Of a stretch of 9,854 bases of DNA, positions 1 through 7,246 are shown one piece after another; within the stretch, counting starts at the first letter, position 1, and every line of letters starts with the position of its first letter. The notes under the pieces were generated by a model. It did no database searches. It saw nothing but the letters and a program-made list of their open reading frames with translations, and had not been told where the DNA came from. The position numbers and the translations under genes are program-made. Location: NCBI GenBank assembly GCA_031278075.1, contig JAITLE010000258.1, positions 1 through 9,854 on the forward strand. Direction: 5' to 3'. Source of the DNA: Bifidobacteriaceae bacterium. Its GTDB lineage: Bacteria; Actinomycetota; Actinomycetes; Actinomycetales; WQXJ01.

Positions 1-540
1 ACCCGCATACAAGAACAAATCGCCCGCCGGGTCGATCGACAAAATATCCGCCGACCCGTCCAACGACACATCCCCAGCCGAATGCAACTGGTAACCCTGC
101 CAACCATTCCCGACCTTCGTATACGGATACTTGAACCCGCCCTTCCCGTTGCCGGCGTACAAGTACAAGTCACCAGTCGAATCCCGGATCGCCAACAAAT
201 CAGCGTTCCCATCCTGAGTCAAATCACCAGCTGGCACCACCGTGTAACCCAACCAGCCATTACCGATCTTCGCCGGCGCGGCCACCGAGCCAGACCCGGA
301 GCCGGCATGCAGATACATGTCGCCCTTCGCGTCCACACTGACCACATCCGCTTTGCCGTCGCCGTTCCAATCGCCAGGCGCCTTGACCGTGTGCCCGGGC
401 AAACCAGCAGCCAAAGCCACACCAGGCGAAACCGCCCCAGTCGAAGACGAGTTATGCCGCAGCAGATCACCCGCCGCGGTCAGGGCCAACACCTCCCCGT
501 GCTTATCGCCGTCCAAGCTGGGGGAGAGTACCATCTGCGA
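1..540 (-). repeat. Four FG-GAP/VCBS-like repeat units inside the exported protein
   Basis: The C-terminal part visible here repeats with a period of about 50 residues. The units begin near residues 905 (SPSLDGDKHGEVLAL), 957 (GDWNGDGKADVVSV), 1006 (GDLTQDGNADLLAI) and 1057 (GDVSLDGSADILSI). Each carries a D-x-D-G-x-A/G-D/E calcium-loop-like motif followed by GDL/M-hydrophobic-Y-x-G. The pattern is that of beta-propeller FG-GAP/VCBS repeats. The last unit is cut by the window edge, so the full propeller probably continues to the left. Confidence 0.8.
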
Positions 541-3243
541 CACGCCCGGAGGCACCACCGCAGTTGGCGACTCCACCACCAGATCAGCCGAACCCGCCCG
601 ACTCAGCGTCACCACGCAGGACACCCGCGCGCCCTTGTCAGCCGGCCGCACCCTGTAACTAGCACCAGTCGCGCCAGGCACATCCACACCGCCAGAACGC
701 CACTGGTAGGCCGCGACCGCATCAGCCGGGGTCACATTCACCAGGTCGATCGACAACGTGGCGCCCAGCACCGCCGTGCCAACCACCTCGACCTTGCCGA
801 CCGCGATAGCGACAGGCGGCTCGTACGGTTCGAGTGCCGCGACCGCGGCGTTGAGGGCGGCCAGGGCTGTGTTGACGGCTGTTTGGCTGGTCGGGTTGGC
901 CAACTCGGCTTGGGCCGCGGCGACCGCATCCTGCAGCGTCTCCCAGGTGGATGGCGAGTAGGCCGCTTGATCCAGCTGAGTCGCGGCGTCCAGCGCCGCC
1001 TCCACAGCGGCAGTCGAGACGGTGTCGATGGAGCGAACCTGGTATGCGTTCAGTATGGCCGTACGGTTGTCCACTCGGCCGCCCTCGGGACCGCCGATCA
1101 CCTCGATGGCTTTGGAGGACGAGGTGGCGGTGAACCGGCCTATCACGCTCTGCCCCGAGCCGCCCCCTATGTTCGCCAGGTTCTGCTGCAACTCCACGTC
1201 GCCGCCCTGGTCACGCAACAGCGTGGTCAGGTCTGGGTTGGGGTTCAGGCCCAAATTGTCAATCCGCTGATCCGAGGCCCACAGCTGGATCTCGTAGGTG
1301 TTACCCGGGGTCAACCCGTTGAGCGTGAGAATGAACCCCGCCTTCTCGCGGTTTTGCACAGGAATGGAGTTGCCGCCGATACGCGGGAGCCATGCGGGGG
1401 GCGGAACAGTGGGAACGGGGTCCGCTGGGGCTTGGTTGTAGTGTGCCGTGTTGAGCAGTTGTTGGTAAGACGCGGACCATGAACTGGTGGTTGGGGCGAG
1501 TCCGTCCACGCCGCCGGCGCCGCCGGTGTCGGTGGTGGTCATAGTGTCGTTCCAAGCAGAAAGTCTGGTCAACCCGCCGTTTCGGACGCTGCCAGGAACA
1601 ATCCAACTGCTGCCCTGGTAGTTTGCTCCCCGGAATGTCACCCCGTTCACCACTGGCGACTGGTTCGAGTTGCTCAAGTTGACGGCGCGCAGGAGCGTGC
1701 CGTTGGTCGAGACGTCCGACTCGCCGGTGATCGGCTGCGGCGCGGACCACTCGATCGAGTCGGCCGGCCGCGGCGCCGTCGGCTGGTAGGTCTGGCCGAT
1801 GTCGATCAGCCACCGCTTGTAGGTCGTCAACGACGGCTCGCCGTCATCGATCACCTCGCCGATCACCTGGATCTGCTTGCCAGGCTCGTTCGGCACCACG
1901 AAACTCGCCACCGACGAGCTCGCGCCCGCGATCCCGACCTTGGCGGACACCGAATCCTGGTCCGCGTACTGCCAGAAACTGTAGGACAACGTGTCGCCGT
2001 CCGGATCTGTCGACTGGGACAGGTCGAGAGTCACGACCTGGCCTGGCTGGGCGACAAAGTTCAGGTCGCCCCGCGCCACGGCCACCGGCTGGTGGTTGGC
2101 GTCCTTGTACTCCTCCACGCACCAGTCCATCCGCGCCGCGAAGTCGTTCTGCACCGCCGGCAGCCACCGCCAGTAATGCTTGTACGGGTCGCCATCGTCG
2201 GCGACCACTGCCGTGATCGAATCCGTGTAGTGGCCGGGTTTGAGGTACGGCGAGTCCTTAACCGCGCGGCCGCCCCAGTTGCCCAGGGTGAAGTCGTATG
2301 CGCCGTCTTGGAGGCCGTTGGCGACTGCGCCCATGAACGATGGCGTGTCGCCTTCGGAGATATAGCTCTGCGGGGTGTACTCGCCCAGCGCCCCGTGGTT
2401 CTGCTTGACATTCTCATTCAGCCACGCCGCCGTCATGAGGTTTTGGACGTAGGCCGGCGAGGGTCCGGTCGGCGCGGAATAATCCCATGTCCCAAACCAG
2501 TTGAAGGCCTCGAAGATCTGGACTTGCGGGAAGTTCTGCTCAATCCAGCGCCCACCGTTGTCCTGGTACCAGATCACGTAGAGGCGGATCTTCGCCAGCG
2601 CCCGCTGGAGCTCAGCGTCCGTGCGGGTCTGCTGGATCGTGTAGATAGCCTGAGCCAGCGTGTTGCAGCCGCCCCAGCAGCCCGTCAGGATGGGCCGCGG
2701 GTCGTCGTCCAACAGCACGTCGATGATCAGCTTCTCGCCGTCGGTGTCCCTAAGCACCATGTCCTTCGGCTCGCGCGACAGGTCCCACCGGTTGTCGTTG
2801 CCGCGCTTGTTGACCGACAGGATGTATTCGGGCGTCGGGTAGTTCGGGTTGTGCTTGACCAGGTTGGGGTAGACCTCCGCGTACGCTGCGAACTGGTCCT
2901 GCCACCAAGACGTAGGGGTACCGTCCGGGTTGGTGCCCGGCGGGCGCGCGGAGCCGGCGTTTGTCTGGGTTGTCCAGTGACCGTCCTGCTGCCAGATCGA
3001 GTTCTGGTGGATGATCCCGGCGATGTCGTAGTCCGACGAGTAGAGCAAGAACCGGAGCATGGTCGACTGGTCGTCGATCTCCGCGTCCGTCAACGCCAGC
3101 ACCCGGACGCGGGGCGCGTCCGCGTCCGCGGCCGCTGCCGGCGTCGGATCAGCCGCCACCGACACCAGCGCCGTGGCCACCAGCGCAGCGGCGCTAATCA
3201 GCGCCAACGGCCTGGTCAGCCTCAATCTGTGGGTCCAATTCAC
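1..3243 (-). CDS. Secreted multidomain DUF1593 (Sde182 nucleoside-hydrolase-like) protein with C-terminal FG-GAP/VCBS repeats, 3' end cut by window
   Basis: The frame is open for 1081 codons from a GTG at 3243 to the left edge, so the C-terminus is missing. The start is set by GAGGAG (3252-3257) 8 nt upstream and by a following signal peptide (residues 1 to about 39: basic MNWTHRLRLTR, hydrophobic Ala/Leu/Val stretch, Ala-rich cleavage region). Residues about 45-370 match the DUF1593/Sde182 nucleoside-hydrolase-like family; the acidic motif TDAEIDDQ at 52-59 resembles the metal-binding Asp cluster of nucleoside hydrolases. Then come a cadherin-like Sde182 C-terminal domain (about 375-480, with DPDGD), a beta-sandwich-like module opening with GESDVSTNGTLL (about 490-735), a FIVAR-like helical module (about 741-806), an Ig-like domain (about 811-895) and FG-GAP/VCBS-type repeats. 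Family assignment is by recognition; catalytic activity is not shown. Probable role: extracellular carbohydrate or glycoside binding or processing. It is transcribed divergently from the sugar-uptake operon. Confidence 0.85.
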   Translation of the reverse strand, partial: MNWTHRLRLTRPLALISAAALVATALVSVAADPTPAAAADADAPRVRVLALTDAEIDDQSTMLRFLLYSSDYDIAGIIHQNSIWQQDGHWTTQTNAGSARPPGTNPDGTPTSWWQDQFAAYAEVYPNLVKHNPNYPTPEYILSVNKRGNDNRWDLSREPKDMVLRDTDGEKLIIDVLLDDDPRPILTGCWGGCNTLAQAIYTIQQTRTDAELQRALAKIRLYVIWYQDNGGRWIEQNFPQVQIFEAFNWFGTWDYSAPTGPSPAYVQNLMTAAWLNENVKQNHGALGEYTPQSYISEGDTPSFMGAVANGLQDGAYDFTLGNWGGRAVKDSPYLKPGHYTDSITAVVADDGDPYKHYWRWLPAVQNDFAARMDWCVEEYKDANHQPVAVARGDLNFVAQPGQVVTLDLSQSTDPDGDTLSYSFWQYADQDSVSAKVGIAGASSSVASFVVPNEPGKQIQVIGEVIDDGEPSLTTYKRWLIDIGQTYQPTAPRPADSIEWSAPQPITGESDVSTNGTLLRAVNLSNSNQSPVVNGVTFRGANYQGSSWIVPGSVRNGGLTRLSAWNDTMTTTDTGGAGGVDGLAPTTSSWSASYQQLLNTAHYNQAPADPVPTVPPPAWLPRIGGNSIPVQNREKAGFILTLNGLTPGNTYEIQLWASDQRIDNLGLNPNPDLTTLLRDQGGDVELQQNLANIGGGSGQSVIGRFTATSSSKAIEVIGGPEGGRVDNRTAILNAYQVRSIDTVSTAAVEAALDAATQLDQAAYSPSTWETLQDAVAAAQAELANPTSQTAVNTALAALNAAVAALEPYEPPVAIAVGKVEVVGTAVLGATLSIDLVNVTPADAVAAYQWRSGGVDVPGATGASYRVRPADKGARVSCVVTLSRAGSADLVVESPTAVVPPGVSQMVLSPSLDGDKHGEVLALTAAGDLLRHNSSSTGAVSPGVALAAGLPGHTVKAPGDWNGDGKADVVSVDAKGDMYLHAGSGSGSVAAPAKIGNGWLGYTVVPAGDLTQDGNADLLAIRDSTGDLYLYAGNGKGGFKYPYTKVGNGWQGYQLHSAGDVSLDGSADILSIDPAGDLFLYAG

Positions 3244-3323
3244 TATCCAAACTCCTCTCTGAAGTGTTTCCCCCGGCTGCCGGAGCGGCCGACGCGGAAA
3301 CTGGGCTGTCGCAATGGGAACGC

Positions 3324-3353
3324 ATAATCATTCACTTATGACTACACTGTCAC
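3324..3353 (-). promoter_or_regulatory. Candidate sigma70-like promoter for the DUF1593 gene
   Basis: Read on the minus strand, GTGACA (3348-3353, 5 of 6 to TTGACA) is followed after 18 nt by GATTAT (3324-3329, 4 of 6 to TATAAT). Transcription would begin near 3316, leaving a leader of about 70 nt before the GTG at 3243. The candidate operator at 3330-3343 falls in the spacer between the two boxes, a classic repressor position. The assignment is by consensus only. Confidence 0.4.
3330..3343. promoter_or_regulatory. Candidate operator, copy 1 (ATTCA-CTTA-TGACT)
   Basis: This is an imperfect dyad ATTCA-N4-TGAcT, sharing TCATTCA-N4-TGA-N-TA with copy 2 upstream of the kinase. It lies inside a second perfect dyad-containing element, CATAA-N8-TTATG (3323-3340). 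It sits within the -35/-10 spacer of the leftward promoter candidate. The binding protein is unknown and is not encoded here. Confidence 0.4.
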
Positions 3354-3504
3354 CAACGTCATCGTGCCATACGGCCGCCGCGCCCGCAAGAGGCAAGTTC
3401 CGATTGGTTCTCGAGCCTGCGGAGCGGAGGGCGGCCTGGTCTTCGCCACAGATTCCCCGAATGTCACGATTTCGCCACTATCGCCGTTTCGGGGGTCGGT
3501 CCCG

Positions 3505-3533
3505 TTGACAGCAGAGGCAACGGCAGGCAGACT
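3505..3533 (+). promoter_or_regulatory. Candidate promoter for the kinase-transporter operon
   Basis: A perfect -35 hexamer TTGACA (3505-3510) is followed after 17 nt by CAGACT (3528-3533), which matches TATAAT at only 3 of 6 positions. GC-rich actinobacterial promoters often have weak boxes, so this is plausible but not proven. Transcription would start near 3540, just upstream of the dyad at 3545-3558. Confidence 0.33.
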
Positions 3534-3544
3534 TGGTACTGTTC

Positions 3545-3558
3545 ATTCATAGGTGAAT
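3545..3558. promoter_or_regulatory. Candidate operator, copy 2 (ATTCA-TAGG-TGAAT)
   Basis: This is a perfect 5+5 inverted repeat with a 4-nt spacer, AT-rich in a GC-rich background. It lies just downstream of the predicted transcription start and 18 nt before the kinase ATG. It matches copy 1 at 12 of 17 positions over TCATTCA-N4-TGA-N-TA. A repressor bound here would block the operon promoter or its early elongation. Confidence 0.45.
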
Positions 3559-3566
3559 AGATATGC

Positions 3567-3570
3567 GGAG
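3567..3570 (+). promoter_or_regulatory. Ribosome binding site that decides the kinase start
   Basis: GGAG lies 6 nt before the ATG at 3577. The in-frame upstream GTG (3553) has no such site and falls inside the dyad, and the in-frame ATG at 3571 would touch the GGAG. The ATG at 3577 is therefore preferred. Confidence 0.6.
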
Positions 3571-3576
3571 ATGAGA

Positions 3577-5031
3577 ATGGATCTAGTTCTGGCCATCGAC
3601 CAGGGCACCACCAGCACAAAGGCGCTCTTGGTGGGCCCTTGCGGCGAGATTGTTGCCGCTGGGAACTGCCCGGTCGGCATCGTCAACCGCCGCCCGGGCT
3701 GGTTCGAGCAGGACGGCCAGGCCATCTGGGACTCCGTGACAACGGCTGTCGGCCGGTGCCTCCAAGCCGGACCAGAGACCCGGCCCGTGGCTCTGGCCAT
3801 CTCGAACCAGCGCGAATCGGTGGCGGCGTGGGACCGTTCGACCGGCGCGCCGCTCGGACCGGTGCTGGGATGGCAGGACGCGCGCACCGCGACGAGGGCG
3901 GCTGAACTGGCTGCCGGAGGCGCCGGCGCCGAGGTGCGCAGACTCACCGGCCTGCCCTTGTCGCCCATGTTCTCGGCGCTCAAGATCCGCTGGCTGCTTG
4001 ACTCCCTCGGCTCGATCGGTCTTCGCCGGGCGGTTGCCGGCACCCTCGACGCCTATCTTGTGCACCGCCTGACCGGCGGCCAGGTGACCGCCACCGATGG
4101 ATCGAACGCCTCGCGCACTCTGCTCTGCCGGCTTGACCCGGTCGGCTGGGACTCGGACCTGCTGAGGCTGTTCGGCGTGCCCGAGGACGTCTTGCCGTCC
4201 ATCCGCCCCTCGAACGGCGACTTCGGCGTGACTCGGCCCTCAGGCCCCCTGCCGGGCGGCATCCCGATACGGGCGGTCCTGGGGGACTCGCACGCGGCGC
4301 TGTTCGGGCACGGCATAGAACCCGGAGAGGCCAAAGTCACGTACGGCACCGGGTCCTCGGTGATGAAACTGACCGCCGCTCCTGAGTCGGGGCCCGCCTC
4401 TGTTTCGACCACAGTCGCGTGGCTGCTCGACCGCCCGGTGTACGCGCGCGAGGGGAATATCCTCGCCACGGGCGCGGCGGTGGACACAGTGGCACGCCTC
4501 CTTGGAATGGCCGATGCCGCCGCTCTAGCTGCGCTCGCCCGGAACGTCGATCAGTCGCCGTTGACGCTAGTCCCCGCCTTCTCCGGATTGGGCTCGCCCC
4601 ACTGGGACCCCCGAGCGGTTGGCTTGATCGCCGGGCTGGGTCGCGACGCCCGGCCCGAGCAGCTCGCTTATGCGGCCATCGACGCGGTCGCCCAGCAGGT
4701 TTGCGATGTGCTCGATGCCATGGAGAGCGGCGGGGAGGAGATCGGCGCCCTCCTCGCAGACGGCGGCGCGACGGTCAACGCCCAGTTGATGCAGCTGCAA
4801 GCCGACCTGGCCGGCCGGCCAGTGGCCGCCGCCGCGACTCCGGAGTTGTCGGCGCTGGGCGCCGCCGCGATGGCATGGCGTGGCCTGGGGGCGCCGCCCA
4901 GACCCCGCCCGCAGGGCACGGTGTACCAGCCGCAGGAGGACGCGGCCTGGCGCGACGCGCGGCGCAGCCAGTGGACGCAAGCCCTGTCGCGTTCGCGCGG
5001 GATGAACCGAAAGGACGGTGCTGAGCGGTGA
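3577..5031 (+). CDS. FGGY-family carbohydrate kinase, glycerol-kinase-like
   Basis: This cytoplasmic enzyme of 484 residues, normal for the family, transfers phosphate from ATP to a sugar or polyol. Both actin-like FGGY domains are complete. The N-terminal phosphate loop is DQGTTSTK at 8-15, followed by NQRES at 77-81. GLPLSPMFSALKIRWLLD and a TDGSNASRTLL segment closely recall glycerol kinase. GDSHAALFG has Asp237 where the catalytic base is expected, then YGTGSSV near 256. The C-terminal domain has GLGSPHWDPRA, LLADGGATVNAQLMQLQADL near 392 and ELSALGAAAMA near 423. The GDSHAA loop differs from the GDQQAA of typical GlpK, so glycerol is not assured; a tetritol, pentitol or ketose is equally possible. 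It is the first gene of the operon, and its stop overlaps the next start (GTGA). The product is inferred to feed pentose-phosphate or triose metabolism. Confidence 0.88.
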   Translation: MDLVLAIDQGTTSTKALLVGPCGEIVAAGNCPVGIVNRRPGWFEQDGQAIWDSVTTAVGRCLQAGPETRPVALAISNQRESVAAWDRSTGAPLGPVLGWQDARTATRAAELAAGGAGAEVRRLTGLPLSPMFSALKIRWLLDSLGSIGLRRAVAGTLDAYLVHRLTGGQVTATDGSNASRTLLCRLDPVGWDSDLLRLFGVPEDVLPSIRPSNGDFGVTRPSGPLPGGIPIRAVLGDSHAALFGHGIEPGEAKVTYGTGSSVMKLTAAPESGPASVSTTVAWLLDRPVYAREGNILATGAAVDTVARLLGMADAAALAALARNVDQSPLTLVPAFSGLGSPHWDPRAVGLIAGLGRDARPEQLAYAAIDAVAQQVCDVLDAMESGGEEIGALLADGGATVNAQLMQLQADLAGRPVAAAATPELSALGAAAMAWRGLGAPPRPRPQGTVYQPQEDAAWRDARRSQWTQALSRSRGMNRKDGAER

Positions 5032-5705
5032 CACCCAACAATGCGCGGGGCCGACGCGTGTGGAGACGGCCATCATTCTTGGCCGGCGTGGTGGCGGTGG
5101 CGGCCGTAGCCGCGATCGCCGCGACCACGGCTGTGCTCCCGGTCGGGGAAGAACTCCCCACCGACCCGAGCGCAGCTATCGAAGGCAAAGGGGCGGACCC
5201 AGTCGTCTGGGCGGAGGAGAACTACGATGCCGCGATCGGCCTGATCGAGCAGGACGCCGTCGATTGGGCCACCCTGATCGCGGCCATTGTGGCCGACCCG
5301 GAAGCCGCCGGAGTTGAATACGGGCAACGCGAAGAGGGGGCGAAGGACTTCTCCTACGCGGTTCGCGTCACCGGCACACTGAGCGAAAGCGACTTCGGCC
5401 AACTCGCGATTGACGCCGATGGCACGCCAAGCGGCGTCCGCGTCGGATTCCAAGTGGGGCCCGCCATCACCGGCGCGGCGTTTCGTGATGCCACCGGGCT
5501 TGCCACGTTCGGCCTCTTCACCAACCAGACCGACTATCAGAAAGCCGGCACGGAACTGAACAACATGATCAAGGAGCGCGTGCTGGCCGGTTTCGACGCG
5601 GAGCAGGCGCTGGGAAAGCGGTACACGATCACGGGCGCATTCACCTGGGACCCGGCTAAGCCGCAGGCGGTTCTAACACCAGTCGGCATCGAGGAGACCT
5701 CATGA
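5028..5705 (+). CDS. DUF2291 family membrane-anchored protein of a sugar ABC operon
   Basis: The protein has 225 residues. The GTG start overlaps the kinase stop by 4 nt, with AAGGA upstream (5011-5015). A basic N-terminus (NNARGRRVWRR) precedes one hydrophobic segment at about 16-38, so the protein is anchored with its bulk outside the membrane. No lipobox Cys is present, although relatives are often described as lipoproteins. The extracytoplasmic part contains YAVRVTGTLSES, VGFQVGPAITGAAFRDATG and a C-terminal ITGAFTWDP, which I recognise as the DUF2291 pattern. DUF2291 genes are known beside RbsABC-like transporters, including polyol systems, but their biochemical role is unknown. Its place between kinase and ATPase supports a role in transporter assembly or ligand delivery, which is inference. 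Its stop overlaps the next ATG. Confidence 0.75.
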   Translation: MTPNNARGRRVWRRPSFLAGVVAVAAVAAIAATTAVLPVGEELPTDPSAAIEGKGADPVVWAEENYDAAIGLIEQDAVDWATLIAAIVADPEAAGVEYGQREEGAKDFSYAVRVTGTLSESDFGQLAIDADGTPSGVRVGFQVGPAITGAAFRDATGLATFGLFTNQTDYQKAGTELNNMIKERVLAGFDAEQALGKRYTITGAFTWDPAKPQAVLTPVGIEETS

Positions 5706-7246
5706 ACCCGGCCGCGAGCGACGTCATCCTGCGCGCAGAACACATCACCAAGGTCTACGGCGGCACCAACGCCCTGCGCGGTGTTGACTTCGATGTGCGC
5801 CGGGGCAAAGTGACAACCCTGATCGGAGAGAACGGCGCTGGGAAATCCACGCTGATGCGGATCCTGGCGGGCGTCGAGCGGCCCACGGCCGGGAGAGTCA
5901 CGCTCGAAGGCGCTGAAGTCCACTTCGCCTCTCCCACTGAGGCCGTCGCGCGGGGCGTCGCGATCATTCACCAAGAGCTGTCGCTCTGCCCAAATCTCTC
6001 GGTGGTCGACAACGTCTTTTTGGCCCGCGAGGCCAAAAGGGGTCCGTGGGTGAATCGAGGCGTCGAACGCGAGCGGGTGTCGGAACTGCTGGAGCGTCTT
6101 GAGGAGCCGATCGACCCGGACACGATGGTCGGGAACCTGCGCATGGGGCAGCAGCAGCTCGTAGAGATCGCCAGGGCCCTGTCACAAGACACGAGGGTGC
6201 TGGTCATGGACGAGCCGACGTCAGCCCTGTCTGCGGTGGAGGTCGAGGCGCTGTTCCGCGTGATTCGCGATCTGACCGCTCGCGGTGTGTCGATCATTTA
6301 CATCTCCCATCATCTCGACGAATGCTTGGAGATCGGCGACCACGCTGTCATCCTGCGCGACGGCCTGGTGGCCGCCCAGGCTGAGACCAAGGACATCGAT
6401 CTGTCCTGGATAGTCAGCCAAATGATCGGCCGCGAGGAAGACGAGCTTTACTCGGATCTGCCGAGTTCGCCGGGGGAGGACGTCCTAGAGGTCTCCCATC
6501 TCAAGGTCGCAGACCCGGACAACCCGGGCCGCGTGGCGGTCGACGATGTGTCGATCACCGTGCGCGCCGGCGAGGTGGTTGGGGTGTACGGCCTGATGGG
6601 CGCCGGTCGCACGGAGCTTCTGGAGACGATAGCCGGGCGCAACGTCGCACAGGAGGGCACCATCACCTTGGCCGGCCGACGCATCGATCACAGCAGCATC
6701 GGAGACCGCATCCGGGCCGGCCTGGCGCTGGCCCCCGAGGACCGCCAGCGGGACGGCCTGGTCCAGTCGCTCTCCGTCGCCCGCAACATGTCCCTTTCGT
6801 CACTGCCGTCGATCACACGCCGCGGTCTCGTCTCCCGGTCGAAGGAGAGGGACCTGGTGGCCCGCGTGAGCGCCGACACCAGGGTCAAGACCTCCTCGCA
6901 GGAGGCCCCGATCGGATCGCTGTCCGGAGGCAACCAACAGAAGGTAGTCGTCGGCAAGGCGCTCATGACCGAGCCCAAGGCGCTGATCCTAGACGAGCCC
7001 ACCCGCGGCATCGACGTTGGCGCCAAAGCGGACATGTTCTCGCTCATGGCAGCCTCCGCCCGGCGGGGAGCGGCGATTCTCTTCGCCACATCAGAGGTCA
7101 GCGAGGTCTTGAATGCCGCCGATCGCGTCCTTGTGATGAGCCGCGGCCGGATCACCGCCGACCTGGATCCCGCCGCCACCTCCCGCGAGGAGATCATGGC
7201 CGCCGCCGACGACGCAGCAACTAGACAGGAGACAGCCGGGCAATGA
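5702..7246 (+). CDS. Sugar ABC transporter ATP-binding protein, RbsA/MglA/XylG type (two fused nucleotide-binding domains)
   Basis: This protein of 514 residues is the energising subunit of a CUT2-class sugar importer. The first ATPase domain has Walker A GENGAGKST at 42-50, signature LRMGQQQLVEIARAL near 146 and Walker B VLVMDEPTSAL near 166. The second domain has a degenerate Walker A, GLMGAGRTE near 297, with Arg in place of the catalytic Lys. It keeps a canonical signature LSGGNQQKV near 407 and Walker B LILDEPTRGID near 427. This asymmetry is normal for the family, where only one site is fully catalytic. GAGGAG (5691-5696) lies 5 nt before the ATG, which overlaps the DUF2291 stop; its own stop overlaps the permease start. 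It acts on the cytoplasmic face with the permease. Ribose-like ancestry does not establish ribose as substrate. Confidence 0.93.
   Translation: MNPAASDVILRAEHITKVYGGTNALRGVDFDVRRGKVTTLIGENGAGKSTLMRILAGVERPTAGRVTLEGAEVHFASPTEAVARGVAIIHQELSLCPNLSVVDNVFLAREAKRGPWVNRGVERERVSELLERLEEPIDPDTMVGNLRMGQQQLVEIARALSQDTRVLVMDEPTSALSAVEVEALFRVIRDLTARGVSIIYISHHLDECLEIGDHAVILRDGLVAAQAETKDIDLSWIVSQMIGREEDELYSDLPSSPGEDVLEVSHLKVADPDNPGRVAVDDVSITVRAGEVVGVYGLMGAGRTELLETIAGRNVAQEGTITLAGRRIDHSSIGDRIRAGLALAPEDRQRDGLVQSLSVARNMSLSSLPSITRRGLVSRSKERDLVARVSADTRVKTSSQEAPIGSLSGGNQQKVVVGKALMTEPKALILDEPTRGIDVGAKADMFSLMAASARRGAAILFATSEVSEVLNAADRVLVMSRGRITADLDPAATSREEIMAAADDAATRQETAGQ

Larger units (their letters stand above)
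3244..3576. other. Divergent intergenic control region
   Basis: This 333-nt non-coding stretch lies between the exported DUF1593 gene and the kinase. It is more AT-rich at its two ends than the flanking genes. It holds one promoter candidate for each direction and two copies of an ATTCA-N4-TGA dyad, listed separately. In the middle there are a short perfect dyad ATTC-CCC-GAAT (3452-3462) and a direct repeat TTCGCCAC (3442-3449 and 3471-3478) of unknown meaning. The short frames crossing it lack convincing ribosome binding sites and recognisable sequence. Confidence 0.7.

Noticed and set aside
82..1482. Plus-strand open frame of 466 codons
   Set aside because: It is antisense to the exported protein, in the frame whose codons mirror the real gene. 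It is Arg/Gln/His-rich, has no recognisable domain, and the opposite strand encodes clear repeats and motifs.
2092..3327. Plus-strand open frame of 411 codons
   Set aside because: It lies antisense to the DUF1593 and signal-peptide coding region, is Val/Arg-rich without domain signal, and runs through the leftward ribosome binding site and leader. It is a GC-bias shadow.
3452..3462. Short perfect dyad ATTC-CCC-GAAT as a third operator
   Set aside because: Only four base pairs per arm and a 3-nt spacer, different from the two matching dyads; expected by chance in a region this size.
3314..3508. Possible small gene in the divergent region (64 codons from ATG 3314)
   Set aside because: There is no Shine-Dalgarno sequence upstream, the composition looks non-coding, and it overlaps promoter and operator candidates.
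3553..3576. Upstream GTG start for the kinase
   Set aside because: It would add eight residues not typical of the family, lacks its own ribosome binding site, and lies inside the dyad; the ATG at 3577 has GGAG at proper distance.
6591..6620. Degenerate second Walker A (Arg for Lys) as an inactivating mutation in the ATPase
   Set aside because: This asymmetry is standard in RbsA/MglA/XylG-type fused ATPases; the second signature and Walker B are intact.
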